Shown here: positions 8,636-17,248 of the stretch, piece by piece
Layout: every line of letters begins with the position of its first letter
Position numbering within the stretch: the stretch's first letter is position 1
Assembly: GCA_947449895.1 (NCBI GenBank)
Contig: CANFSO010000008.1
Span: 1 to 42,097 of the forward strand
Direction: 5' to 3'
Length of the DNA stretch: 42,097 bases
Source: Comamonadaceae bacterium
GTDB taxonomy: Bacteria; Pseudomonadota; Gammaproteobacteria; Burkholderiales; Burkholderiaceae_C
The notes under the pieces: generated by a model
What the model saw: the letters and a program-made list of their open reading frames with translations, nothing else
Told to the model about the DNA's origin: nothing
Database searches by the model: none
Translations under genes and position numbers: made by a program

Positions 8636-10021
8636 TTAATCAGCATCGCGGTCTAAGGAGTCCATTGGAATCAACCGGGAAGACTCGGCTTCAGGCAAAG
8701 CCTCTACCTGCCGCAGCGCCTTGCCCATGACGCGGCTGCGTTGCTCGGCGCTGTTCAAGGTGTTCAGCACCGTCTCGGTCTGCGACTTGACCTTGGCCAG
8801 CACATCACCGAACTTGCCAAACTCAGTTTTGACCGCGCCCAGCACTTGCCAGACTTCGCTTGAGCGCTTCTCCAATGCCAAAGTTCTGAACCCCATTTGC
8901 AGAGAGTTGAGCATGGCCAGCAACGTGGTCGGGCCCGCCAGCACGACGCGGTGATCACGCTGCAGCGACTCCATCAACCCCGGACGCCGCAGCACTTCGG
9001 CGTACAGGCCTTCGGTCGGCAAAAACAAAATCGCAAAGTCTGTGGTGTACGGCGGCTCGATGTATTTGTCGCTGATGGATTTGGCTTCTAGCCGAATGCG
9101 CACCTCGAGTGCCTTGCCAGCGACTTCGGCGCCGGTGGCGTCAGCGCGTTGCTGGGCGTCCAGCAAGCGTTCGTAATCTTCATTTGGAAACTTAGCGTCA
9201 ATCGGCAACCACAGCGGCTCGCCGGAATCACTGCGGCCGGGCAGCTTGATGGCGAAGTCCACCGTGTTTTTGCCGCCGGGGCGAGTGGCAATTTGGGCCG
9301 CGTATTGGTCGACCGTGAAAACCTGTTCGAGCAAGGCAGCGAGCTGGGCTTCGCCAAAAATACCGCGCGTTTTGACGTTGGTCAGCAGGTGCTTGAGGTC
9401 ACCCACACCCTGCGCCAGGCTTTGCATTTCACCCAGACCTTTGTGCACTTGCTCCAGCCGGTCAGCGACTTGCTTGAAGCTTTCGCTCAGCCGGGTTTCG
9501 AGGGTGGCTTGGAGTTTTTCGTCCACCGTCGCGCGCATCTGGTCGAGCTTTTTCTCATTGCCTTCCTGCAAGGCAGTGAGCCGCTGCTCAACCACCAGAC
9601 GCACTTCGCCGAGCTTGCGCTCGTTGCCCTCTGCAACCTGCCGCAATTGTTCGTTCAAGCCATCAGAAAAGCGCTGCAGCGTCTCAGACACATGCTGCTG
9701 CATGGCGCCCAGTTGCATGCGAAAAGAGTCAATCTGCTCGTTCTGCGTGCGCGCCACATCGCTAGACTGGGCCAGCAACGCTTGCTGAAAAAGCGACAGC
9801 CCTTGCGTCAGCTCAGCACGGGTGCCTCGCGCACTGGTCTGCACCTCCGTGCGCAGCTCTCGCTCCAGCCGCTCGTTAGCCGAGGCCAGACTCGCCAGCT
9901 CGTTCAATACTTTTTGCGGGTCTTCAGTCCGCCTGCGAAGCTGAATGACCAGCAATGCAAGCAGCAGCAACACACTGACAACGGCCAGCACCAACAACAA
10001 CCACGCGAACACATCCGACAT
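8636..10021 (-). CDS. rmuC: DNA recombination protein RmuC homolog
   Basis: This 461-aa protein has one N-terminal membrane helix (residues 6-27), then a long coiled coil to about residue 200 rich in Gln/Glu/Leu repeats. The RmuC nuclease-like core follows: GIFGEAQLAALLEQV, LPIDAKFPNEDYERLL and FAILFLPTEGLYAEVLRRPGL. In E. coli the family limits recombination at inverted repeats. The ATG at 10021 is chosen because AAGGG lies about eight bases upstream; a TTG fifteen bases earlier is also possible. It sits 60 bp below the 2-hydroxyacid dehydrogenase gene on the same strand. Confidence 0.92.
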   Translation of the reverse strand: MSDVFAWLLLVLAVVSVLLLLALLVIQLRRRTEDPQKVLNELASLASANERLERELRTEVQTSARGTRAELTQGLSLFQQALLAQSSDVARTQNEQIDSFRMQLGAMQQHVSETLQRFSDGLNEQLRQVAEGNERKLGEVRLVVEQRLTALQEGNEKKLDQMRATVDEKLQATLETRLSESFKQVADRLEQVHKGLGEMQSLAQGVGDLKHLLTNVKTRGIFGEAQLAALLEQVFTVDQYAAQIATRPGGKNTVDFAIKLPGRSDSGEPLWLPIDAKFPNEDYERLLDAQQRADATGAEVAGKALEVRIRLEAKSISDKYIEPPYTTDFAILFLPTEGLYAEVLRRPGLMESLQRDHRVVLAGPTTLLAMLNSLQMGFRTLALEKRSSEVWQVLGAVKTEFGKFGDVLAKVKSQTETVLNTLNSAEQRSRVMGKALRQVEALPEAESSRLIPMDSLDRDAD

Positions 10022-10081
10022 GAAGGCCCTTATCAACGGTCTAACGCGCTAGCGCTGAAACGTGCTCACTAAAAAAGTAAC

Positions 10082-11065
10082 TTACCGACGCTCAAGCACT
10101 GCGGCATTGAGTGGCGTGAGGGGTGGCTTACCGCTCAAAAAGGCGATCAAGTTGTCTGCCGCCAAAGCCGCCATGGCAAGCCGGGTCGGGATCGTCGAGC
10201 TGGCGATGTGCGGGGTCAGCACCACGTTCGGCACTGTCAGCAAATCTGGGTGCACCTTCGGCTCGCCTTCAAACACATCCAAACCAGCAGCCGCGATGAC
10301 CTTGTTTTTCAGCGCTTTGGCCAACGCCGCGTCATCCACAATGCCACCGCGAGCGATGTTCACCAGCGTTGCCGTTGGCTTCATCAACGCCAGTTCCGCC
10401 GCACCAATGGTGTGATGAGACGCAGCAGAATAAGGCACCACCAACACCACATGGTCCGCGGTCTTCAGCAACTCTTCCTTGCTGACATAACGGGCCTTGC
10501 AGTCAGCTTCAAGCGCACTATCGAGTCGTGAACGGTTGTGATAAATCACCTTCATACCGAAGCCATGTGCGCCGCGCTTGGCAATGCCTTGGCCAATCCG
10601 GCCCATGCCCAAAATGCCGAGCGTCGAGCCATGAATATCGGAGCCAGCAAACATGTCAAAGCTCCACTTGGTCCATTGGCCAGCGCGTAAATAATGCTCA
10701 CTTTCGCTGATCCGGCGGGCCGTCGCCATCAACAGGGCAAAGCCAAAATCAGCAGTGGTTTCAGTCAGGACATCGGGCGCATTGGTGGCCAGCACACCTG
10801 CTGCAGTCATGGCGTCAATATCAAAGTTGTTGTAACCCACCGCCATGTTGGCGCAGATCTTGAGCTCGGGGCAAGCGGCCAGAACCTCGCCGTCAATCCG
10901 TTCGCCACCGGTTGTGAAAACACCCTGCTTGCCTTTCAAGCGCTCAATCAGTTCAGCCTTTGACCAGACCACGTCGGTCTGATTCGATTCAACTTCGAAA
11001 TGCTGCGACAGGCGCTCGATGATTTCAGGAAAAACGGCTCGTGCGACAAGAATTCGATGTTTCAT
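10082..11065 (-). CDS. D-isomer-specific 2-hydroxyacid dehydrogenase (glyoxylate/hydroxypyruvate reductase-like)
   Basis: This 327-aa cytoplasmic NAD(P)H-dependent reductase has a Rossmann motif GMGRIGQGIA near residue 153. The catalytic Arg lies in NIARGGIVDD, the Glu in DVFEGEPKVHPDL and the His in LTPHIASST. The pattern and length fit the GhrB/GyaR group, which reduces glyoxylate and hydroxypyruvate; 2-ketogluconate reductase is the main alternative. The ATG at 11065 has a good AAGGAAG ribosome-binding site. Only 9 bp separate it from the stop of nhaD, so the two are probably one transcript. Confidence 0.9.
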   Translation of the reverse strand: MKHRILVARAVFPEIIERLSQHFEVESNQTDVVWSKAELIERLKGKQGVFTTGGERIDGEVLAACPELKICANMAVGYNNFDIDAMTAAGVLATNAPDVLTETTADFGFALLMATARRISESEHYLRAGQWTKWSFDMFAGSDIHGSTLGILGMGRIGQGIAKRGAHGFGMKVIYHNRSRLDSALEADCKARYVSKEELLKTADHVVLVVPYSAASHHTIGAAELALMKPTATLVNIARGGIVDDAALAKALKNKVIAAAGLDVFEGEPKVHPDLLTVPNVVLTPHIASSTIPTRLAMAALAADNLIAFLSGKPPLTPLNAAVLERR

Positions 11066-11074
11066 ATTTCTTCC

Positions 11075-12364
11075 TTAGTGAGTCAAGTTGTATTGCAGTA
11101 TGTAGAGAAATGCACCTGAAAAATAACCGAGCAGTGCATAGAGACTTATCTTCTTCATGTACCAGATGAAGTCAATTTTTTCGATACCCATGGCGGCCAC
11201 GCCAGCAGCCGAACCGATGATCAAAATCGAACCCCCGGTGCCAGCGCAATAGGCCATAAACTCCCACAGAAAGCTGTCCGGAGGGTATTGGGTCAAGCTG
11301 TACATGCCCATTGACGCCGCCACCAAAGGAACGTTGTCAACCACGGCGCTGACCACCCCGATCAGCATGACGATGATGTCTTGGCGCCCGATTTCTTTGT
11401 CCAGCCAGACAGCAATCGACGTCAAGATGTGGGTGTGCTCCAGCGCAGCAACCGCGAGCAGAATGCCGATGAAAAAGGTGACAGAACTCATGTCGATGCG
11501 CGACAACGCACTGACAAGGGTCAGGCGCTCTTTTTGATCGTCCTGCTTATGTCGATGCAACAAATCGCCAACCATCCAAAGAATTCCCAGTCCCAACAAA
11601 ATTCCCATAAAAGGCGGCAGTTGAGTCCAAGTCTTAAAAATGGGCACGGCCACCAACACGCCAAGCCCCAAACAAAACATTAAATTTCTCTCGAGAGCCG
11701 TAGTTTGCGCAAAGCCCTCGCTGCTCGCTAAACGCACAGGCGCCTCCACAACCTTGCCGCGCAACACCCACGCGACAGCGAACAAAGGCACCAGCAAGTT
11801 AGCCATGGAGGCAATGAACACGCTCTTCATGATGGCCAATGTGGTGATTTGTCCGCCAACCCACAACATGGTCGTGGTCACATCGCCGATCGGAGTCCAA
11901 GCGCCACCAGCATTCGCGGCAATGATGATGATGCCGGCGAAGAACAGTCGATCCTCGCGCTTGTCGAGCAACTTTTTCATCAGTGAGACCATGACGATCG
12001 TCGTGGTCAAGTTGTCCAAAATCGAGCTCAGGAAAAACGTAACAAAACCGACCAGCCACATCAGGCTAGACAGCTTGGACGTCCTGATGCGCGAGGTGAT
12101 GACCTCAAACCCATTGTGTGAATCGACCACTTCAACGATGGTCATGGCGCCGATCAAGAAAAAAACAATCTGCGCCGTAGCCATCAGTGATTCGCCGAGC
12201 TCCGCGCTGACGACTTGGCCATCGCCCCCCGTCGAGACGGCATAAATAGTCCATAACAGACCGGCCCCTATCAAGGCCGAAGCTGACTTGTTTATTTTGA
12301 GCGGGTGCTCAAAAACAATGGCCGCATAAACCAGAACAAAAACAATGATCAGAGCTGTCAACAT
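11075..12364 (-). CDS. nhaD: NhaD-type sodium/proton antiporter
   Basis: This 429-aa inner-membrane protein has about twelve hydrophobic segments. FFLSSILDNLTTTIVMVSLMKK near residue 115 and AANAGGAWTPIGDVTTTMLW near residue 152 are the characteristic NhaD motifs of the ion-transporter superfamily; a related VSAVVDNVPLVAAS lies in the second half. NhaD exports Na+ (or Li+) in exchange for protons. It is the upstream member of a pair with the hydroxyacid dehydrogenase gene. No functional link between the two products is obvious. Confidence 0.9.
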   Translation of the reverse strand: MLTALIIVFVLVYAAIVFEHPLKINKSASALIGAGLLWTIYAVSTGGDGQVVSAELGESLMATAQIVFFLIGAMTIVEVVDSHNGFEVITSRIRTSKLSSLMWLVGFVTFFLSSILDNLTTTIVMVSLMKKLLDKREDRLFFAGIIIIAANAGGAWTPIGDVTTTMLWVGGQITTLAIMKSVFIASMANLLVPLFAVAWVLRGKVVEAPVRLASSEGFAQTTALERNLMFCLGLGVLVAVPIFKTWTQLPPFMGILLGLGILWMVGDLLHRHKQDDQKERLTLVSALSRIDMSSVTFFIGILLAVAALEHTHILTSIAVWLDKEIGRQDIIVMLIGVVSAVVDNVPLVAASMGMYSLTQYPPDSFLWEFMAYCAGTGGSILIIGSAAGVAAMGIEKIDFIWYMKKISLYALLGYFSGAFLYILQYNLTH

Positions 12365-12419
12365 GATAAAAACCCATCATTCAGTCGTTGCGCTAACAGT
12401 GCGTAAAACCTCTGGTGCG

Positions 12420-13607
12420 CTATTCAATCTCAAACACCTGACGCAAATAATCCAAATACTTCACGTCATCGCACATATTTTTGGACGGTGTGTCCGACAC
12501 CTTGGCCACTGGTTGCCCATTGCACTGAACCATCTTGATGACAATCTGCAGCGGCTCGTAGCCCAAATCGTTGCTCAGGTTGGTGCCAATGCCGAAGGCC
12601 AGTTGGCAACGCCCCTTGAACTGGCGGTACAGCTCAATGGTTTTAGGCACGGTCAGGCCATCGCTGAAGATGAGGATCTTGGTGCGAGGGTCAACGCGGT
12701 TGAGCAAGTAATGTTGAATCAGTCGTTCGCCCCAAGCGGATGGATCGCCGCTGTCATGTCGGGCGCCGTCAAAAAGCTTGCAAAAGTACATGTCGAAGTC
12801 GCGCAAAAATGCGCTCATGCCGTAAACGTCGCTCAGCGCGATTCCGAGGTCGCCGCGGTACTCTTTCGCCCATGACTCAAAGGCAAACACCTGACTGTCG
12901 CGCAATCTTGGACCCAACGCTTGGCAGGCCTGCAAAAATTCGTGCGCCATGGTCCCCAACGGCGTCAAGCCCAACTTCATGGCAAAAAGCACATTGCTGG
13001 TGCCAGCAAACTGCCCGGCCGTGCCAGCCCCTAGGCGGGCTGTCAGCGTGCGCAAGACCTCTTCGTGCCAAGCACGGCTGTAGCGTCTGCGCGTCCCATA
13101 GTCGGCAATTTTGAGTGCACTCAGGCCCTCACCTTTGAGCTGCTCAATCTTCACATCCAGACGGCGACGACCTTCCGAGAGATCGGGCAACTTCTGGGTA
13201 TTGCGAAAGTAAACCTCATTGATGATGGCCAGTATCGGAATTTCAAACGGGATGGTGTGCAGCCAAGGGCCTTTGATCGCCACATCAATTTCGCCTGACG
13301 GCAAGGCCGTGACCGTGACATATTTTTCGTTCAGACGGAACAAGCCCAAGAAATCCACGAAGTCGCTCTTGATGAAGCGCATAGATTGCAAATAGGCCAA
13401 CTCAGCATCTTGAAAGCGCAAGCTGCAGAGTGCCCGAATTTCTTCGCGTATTTCACTCACCATCGGCGCCAGCGGGCTGACACCCGGACTGGCTGCGTTA
13501 CGGCACTTGAAACGGTATTCGACCTGAGCACCAGGGAATTGGTGCAACACCACCTGCATCATGGTGAACTTGTACAGATCGGTGTCGAGCAGGCTGGTGA
13601 TGATCAT
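12420..13607 (-). CDS. pncB: Nicotinate phosphoribosyltransferase
   Basis: This 395-aa cytoplasmic enzyme of the NAD salvage pathway joins nicotinate to PRPP with ATP hydrolysis. The N-terminus [14 protein letters not shown] is the NAPRTase signature. [15 protein letters not shown] near residue 180 and [22 protein letters not shown] near 210 carry the substrate site and the histidine that is phosphorylated in the family. The phosphate loop [17 protein letters not shown] is near 320. Length matches bacterial PncB of about 400 aa. It lies 75 bp downstream of the FKBP gene and 55 bp upstream of nhaD on the same strand. Confidence 0.96.
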   Translation of the reverse strand: MIITSLLDTDLYKFTMMQVVLHQFPGAQVEYRFKCRNAASPGVSPLAPMVSEIREEIRALCSLRFQDAELAYLQSMRFIKSDFVDFLGLFRLNEKYVTVTALPSGEIDVAIKGPWLHTIPFEIPILAIINEVYFRNTQKLPDLSEGRRRLDVKIEQLKGEGLSALKIADYGTRRRYSRAWHEEVLRTLTARLGAGTAGQFAGTSNVLFAMKLGLTPLGTMAHEFLQACQALGPRLRDSQVFAFESWAKEYRGDLGIALSDVYGMSAFLRDFDMYFCKLFDGARHDSGDPSAWGERLIQHYLLNRVDPRTKILIFSDGLTVPKTIELYRQFKGRCQLAFGIGTNLSNDLGYEPLQIVIKMVQCNGQPVAKVSDTPSKNMCDDVKYLDYLRQVFEIE

Positions 13608-13682
13608 GTCTGGGGCAGTGCCGCGGGCGAGCGCCGCGTTGTCTGCAAAAGTGGGCCTTGAGTCGGTGACGCAGTGAGACGA

Positions 13683-14033
13683 TCAACCGAGAAAGTCAAC
13701 TTCAAACAACAGGGTTGCGTTTGGCGGAATCACACCGCCAGCACCGCGTGCGCCATAGCCCAACGCAGCAGGAATGACCAAGCGACGCGTGCCGCCGACC
13801 GACATACCCTGAACGCCTTCATCCCAGCCGCGGATGACTTGACCGGCACCGAGCGAAAAGCCAAAGGGCTGGCCACGGTCTTTGCTAGAGTCGAACTTAG
13901 CGCCCTGAACGCCGTCGTTGAACAGCCAACCGGTGTAATGAACGCTGACCTCTTGGCCAGCCTTGGCAATCGCGCCAGTGCCAAGCACGGTGTCTTCATA
14001 TTGGAGGCCTGATGGAGTAGTGGTCATGGTCAT
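13683..14033 (-). CDS. FKBP-type peptidyl-prolyl cis-trans isomerase
   Basis: This 116-aa single-domain FKBP has no signal peptide and so is cytoplasmic. SVHYTGWLFNDGVQGAKFDSS, PFGFSLGAGQVIRGWDEGVQG and GYGARGAGGVIPPNATLLFEV are the conserved FKBP segments with the active-site Tyr, Phe, Asp, Trp and Ile. It catalyses proline isomerisation during folding. Two ATGs, at 14033 and 14027, are possible (116 or 114 aa); the first is used here. Confidence 0.94.
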   Translation of the reverse strand: MTMTTTPSGLQYEDTVLGTGAIAKAGQEVSVHYTGWLFNDGVQGAKFDSSKDRGQPFGFSLGAGQVIRGWDEGVQGMSVGGTRRLVIPAALGYGARGAGGVIPPNATLLFEVDFLG

Positions 14034-14113
14034 GAAAACGCTTTCAAAAGAAAATAAAAAAGGCAACCCCTGACTTTACCCGCAACCAGGGCACGTCAAG
14101 GCTCAGTCCGGAC

Positions 14114-14836
14114 TCACGCCACCCAAGTGGTGAATTCTTCTGCGCTGACGCGGGGCGTGTGGAAAGTGTTCACCAAGGCCGACTCGTCGGCATAGCCCAG
14201 CGCCATACCGCAGACCAGCATTTCATCTGGGCCAGCGCCAATGTGCGGCAGGATGATTTTAGAAAAACCATTCCAGGCGGCTTGTGGGCAGCTGTGCAAG
14301 CCATGGCCACGGGCGGCCACCATGATGTTTTGCAGAAACATCCCGTAGTCAACCAAGCTGCCGCGATTCAAAACGCGGTCAATCGTGAACATGAGACCGA
14401 CTGGTGCATCAAAAAATCGGTAGTTGCGCTGGTGCTGGGCGTGCATCTTGTCTTTGTCGCCCTTGCCGATGCCGAGCAGTCCATACAGGCCCCAGCCGTT
14501 TTCGCGGCGCCGCTCGATGTAGGGCGAGACCCATTTTTCCGGGTAGTAGGCGTACTCTTCCTTGTACTCAGACGCAAGCTCCGGATTGGCACGGATCGCA
14601 TCATGCGCATTGCAGACTTTGTCGACCAACGTGTCACGGGTCGCGCCTTGCAATACGTACACCTTCCAGGGCTGGGTATTGGTGCCCGACGGCGCGCGGC
14701 TAGAGACCTCCAACAAATGCATGATGATTGCCCGGTCAACAGCTTGGGGCAAAAATGCCCGTGCAGACATGCGGCTGATGATGGCTTGATCGACCGGATT
14801 CACGGCATTCGTCGTATTTGCAGGGCTGTTACTCAC
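14114..14836 (-). CDS. Nitroreductase family protein
   Basis: This 240-aa FMN-dependent oxidoreductase has the family opening SARAFLPQAVDRAIIMHLLEVSSRAPSGTNTQPW, where Arg and Ser contact FMN, and the later FLQNIMVAARGHGLHSCPQ and ILPHIGAGPDEMLVCGMALGY segments. The family reduces nitroaromatics, quinones or related compounds. There is no ATG upstream of the FMN motif outside the neighbouring gene. The GTG at 14836 is proposed, with GGA nine bases upstream; a TTG further up is an alternative. It is 41 bp downstream of a small membrane-protein gene on the same strand. Confidence 0.88.
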   Translation of the reverse strand: MSNSPANTTNAVNPVDQAIISRMSARAFLPQAVDRAIIMHLLEVSSRAPSGTNTQPWKVYVLQGATRDTLVDKVCNAHDAIRANPELASEYKEEYAYYPEKWVSPYIERRRENGWGLYGLLGIGKGDKDKMHAQHQRNYRFFDAPVGLMFTIDRVLNRGSLVDYGMFLQNIMVAARGHGLHSCPQAAWNGFSKIILPHIGAGPDEMLVCGMALGYADESALVNTFHTPRVSAEEFTTWVA

Positions 14837-14877
14837 TTGAGGCTGTCCAATCTTGATGGCTTGATTCAATGCAAAGT

Positions 14878-15243
14878 TCAACGCAAACGGATTTCCATAA
14901 TTTCGAACTCCAGTGCGTCCCGGTATGTCCGCAATTCTCGCTGCGCGAGATACAGCAAAATTTTTGGTGCATGTGCTTTGACCACACGGGGCAGCAAGAA
15001 ACCGATGGCGATGAGCGGCAAACCGGCCCAGGTGTAACCAGACCAGCTCAACGCGGTGCCAAGGCCGATGATCGGCAGCGCAATACCGACGATGAAGAGT
15101 CGGTGCTTGATGTACTTTTGCGCCTTCTCGGGGTTCACAATCAGATGAAAACGACCGGCCGCTAGACCCGCACAAAACTCTGGGTGAGACACCTCGACCT
15201 GATGACCCGATGCAGAGGTAGTTTCATTTGAAATATCGGGCAT
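14878..15243 (-). CDS. Conserved-looking small membrane protein, unknown function
   Basis: I do not recognise this 121-aa protein. Residues 48-85 form two closely spaced hydrophobic segments (FIVGIALPIIGLGTAL and YTWAGLPLIAIGFLLP). A polar N-terminus of about 45 residues precedes them, and a charged, helix-prone C-terminus (LAQRELRTYRDALEFEIMEI) follows. It is probably an inner-membrane hairpin with both ends in the cytoplasm. The ATG at 15243 is clear. It precedes the nitroreductase gene, so the two may be cotranscribed. Confidence 0.65.
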   Translation of the reverse strand: MPDISNETTSASGHQVEVSHPEFCAGLAAGRFHLIVNPEKAQKYIKHRLFIVGIALPIIGLGTALSWSGYTWAGLPLIAIGFLLPRVVKAHAPKILLYLAQRELRTYRDALEFEIMEIRLR

Positions 15244-15311
15244 GTTTGTATTTGTCTCACTGGCTTATGGATCGTTAGGCGTCTGTTGCGCACTTTGAAT
15301 GTGCCCTCATC

Positions 15312-16277
15312 TTATGCGGTGCTGCCTTGCCACTTCTCCCAATACGCCAAGGCGACACGATAAGTGTTCATTTGCACCTGCACGGTTTCATCGATATCGA
15401 CCCCGTAGCCACCTGCCATTGCCATGGCCAAAGGGATGCGACGCTGCCAAGCCCAGTCAAAAACCCGCCGGTCGCGCGCCTCCAGACCGTCGAAACTCAG
15501 ACTCAAACGCCCCAGCCGATCGCCCTCAAACGGATCGGCACCCGCCAGATAAATCACCAGCCCCGGCTGAAAGCGCCTGTCTATGTCGTCAAGCGCGTGC
15601 TCAAGCGCCTGCAAGTAATTGGCATCGTTGCAACCGTCCGGCAAGTCAACATCTAAGTCACTGGCTTCCTTGCGAAAAGGAAAGTTGCGCAGGCCGTGCA
15701 TTGACAGCGTAAAAACGCTGTCATCCTCACGAAAAATGCTGGCCGTCCCATTGCCTTGGTGCACATCCAGATCAATGATCGCAACATCAAGTGGCGCACG
15801 CGGCCGGCCATGTCGTCTTGCCCATTCAGCCTGCATCAAACGGGCCGCCACCGCTGCGTCATTGAAAACGCAAAAACCGCCGCCCTTGTCTGCGCTCGCG
15901 TGGTGCGTGCCGCCGGCCATGTTGGCCGCCACGCCCTCTGGCTTGGTTTGCACACCACCGTACAGACCCAGTGCCGCCCGTGCAGCCGCGATAGTGGCGC
16001 CGGCCGATCGGCGGGAGCGTTCGACCATTTCAAGGCTCCATGGAAAGCCAATTTCACGCATGGCAACTACCGACAATTCGCCCTTGGCCACCGCGCTGAT
16101 GTATGCGGGTGCGTGCACCAGCGCTAATTCGCCATCCGTGGCACTGGGGGCTTCATGCATAACCACCGCGAGCAACTCGGCACCGACACGCTGGCGCAGG
16201 CGTGCGTACTTCGCCATGGGAAAGCGATGCCCGTCAGGCAAGGGCAATACAAAGTGGTCAGAGTAATAAGCTTGCAA
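15312..16277 (-). CDS. Histone deacetylase-like (class II) deacetylase/amidohydrolase
   Basis: This 321-aa zinc hydrolase of the arginase/deacetylase fold resembles acetoin-utilisation and acetylpolyamine deacetylases. GGTHHASADKGGGFCVFND holds the His pair and the Gly-rich loop, IIDLDVHQGNGTA the first zinc Asp and His, and AGADPFEGDRLG the second zinc Asp. The N-terminal LPLPDGHRFPMAKY is conserved in the family and lies before the first ATG. The likely start is therefore the TTG at 16277, giving QAYYSDHFVLPLP; its ribosome-binding site is weak. The natural substrate (acetylated lysine, polyamine or other amide) is unknown. It stands alone upstream of the small membrane-protein gene. Confidence 0.88.
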   Translation of the reverse strand: MQAYYSDHFVLPLPDGHRFPMAKYARLRQRVGAELLAVVMHEAPSATDGELALVHAPAYISAVAKGELSVVAMREIGFPWSLEMVERSRRSAGATIAAARAALGLYGGVQTKPEGVAANMAGGTHHASADKGGGFCVFNDAAVAARLMQAEWARRHGRPRAPLDVAIIDLDVHQGNGTASIFREDDSVFTLSMHGLRNFPFRKEASDLDVDLPDGCNDANYLQALEHALDDIDRRFQPGLVIYLAGADPFEGDRLGRLSLSFDGLEARDRRVFDWAWQRRIPLAMAMAGGYGVDIDETVQVQMNTYRVALAYWEKWQGSTA

Positions 16278-16582
16278 AATAAACCAGCAATAGCTTGTCA
16301 AAAAATAGAGGCTTTCGCAGATCAAAATCTATCCGCGACAGCTCAACATTGTGGCCTGAAGCCACCGCTCTGAGAGCCCTCAGAACGAGATTAAAACGCT
16401 CAAAAAGACCGGTCGGAGCGGCCTAGAGGCGCACATCTAAAATGGTGCGATGCAGCAAAAACCGCTTGTAATCGTCATTTGACCCCCTATACTTTCGGTC
16501 ATGTTGCAGTGCAGCAATTGGTGCCACTGATGGTCCACTGATTCAGCAGCAACTATTTTTTTAACTCACAGGAGATTTGAAT
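16278..16582. promoter_or_regulatory. Phasin upstream region: sigma70-like promoter and two TGCAGCA motifs
   Basis: This 305-bp gene-free stretch lies between the deacetylase and phasin genes. A plausible promoter reads TTGTAA (16466-16471), a 16-bp spacer, TATACT (16488-16493). TGCAGCA occurs at 16451-16457, just before the -35 box, and again at 16510-16516, just after the expected start of transcription, inside TTGCAGTGCAGCAA (16504-16517). TGCA-rich sites near phasin promoters are where the PHB-responsive repressor PhaR binds in other bacteria, so PhaR control is inferred. An AGGAG ribosome-binding site is at 16570-16574. The remainder, 16278-16440, shows only a small hairpin (16369-16384). 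Confidence 0.45.
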
Positions 16583-17128
16583 ATGTTGACCGCTGAACAA
16601 GTTATGACATCGCAAAAAGCTACATTCGAGACCCTTTTTGGTCTGACCAACAAAGCCTTTGAAGGTGTTGAAAAATTGGTCGAGTTGAATGTGCAGGCTT
16701 CCAAAGCCGCTTTGGCTGAAACCGCCAACCAAACCCAAGCGCTGATGAGCGTCAAAGACGCGCAAGAACTGCTGGCTATGCAGGCAGGCCTGATGCAACC
16801 CTTGGCTGAGAAATCAGCCGCTTACAGCCGTCATCTCTACGACATCGCCACCAGCACCAGCGCAGAGCTCAGCAAAGCCCTTGAAGGCCAAGCCACAGAA
16901 GCCCAATCCAAATTCATGGGCTTGGTTGACGGTGCCGCTAAAAATGCGCCTGCCGGTTCTGAGACCGCCATGGCCGTCATGAAAAGCGCCGTCGCCGCTG
17001 CCAACAATGCATTTGAGTCCGTCCAAAAAGCCGTCAAACAAGCCACCGACATGGCTGAAGCCAACTTCACCGCAGTGAGCAACACCGCTGTCAACGCAGC
17101 TAAAGCACCGGTTGCCAAAAAACGTTAA
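16583..17128 (+). CDS. phaP: Phasin family protein (PHA granule-associated)
   Basis: This 181-aa protein is almost entirely helical and Ala-rich. It starts [36 protein letters not shown], the Phasin_2 signature of burkholderiales PhaP, and ends APVAKKR. Phasins coat polyhydroxyalkanoate granules and control their number and size, so the cell probably stores PHB. The ATG at 16583 has AGGAG eight bases upstream. The gene stands alone between its own promoter region and a strong terminator, which fits high-level monocistronic expression. Confidence 0.93.
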   Translation: MLTAEQVMTSQKATFETLFGLTNKAFEGVEKLVELNVQASKAALAETANQTQALMSVKDAQELLAMQAGLMQPLAEKSAAYSRHLYDIATSTSAELSKALEGQATEAQSKFMGLVDGAAKNAPAGSETAMAVMKSAVAAANNAFESVQKAVKQATDMAEANFTAVSNTAVNAAKAPVAKKR

Positions 17129-17186
17129 TTTTCATTGAGTTGTCTCCTCGGGTCCTCGGCAAACCTCGCGTTTCCAGACCCGTTTA

Positions 17187-17211
17187 AAGCCCGCCTTGGC
17201 GGGCTTTTTTT
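17187..17211 (+). terminator. Rho-independent terminator of the phasin gene
   Basis: AAGCCCGCC and GGCGGGCTT form a perfect stem, effectively with a CCTTGG apex, followed by a run of T. It lies 58 bp after the phasin stop. Confidence 0.9.
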
Positions 17212-17248
17212 GTGCCTGTTTTTTGTGACGGCAGTAGGTCAGTAGGTG

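Noticed and set aside
9149-10072. 307-codon open frame on the plus strand opposite rmuC
   Set aside because: It is antisense to a well-conserved gene and contains no recognisable domain.
14034-14113. Terminator for the nitroreductase gene on the minus strand
   Set aside because: CCCTG/CAGGG is separated from the T-run by six bases, so it does not form a standard intrinsic terminator.
16369-16384. TCTGAG-AGCC-CTCAGA hairpin as a terminator
   Set aside because: It has only six pairs and no T-run on either strand, and lies upstream rather than downstream of the adjacent genes.
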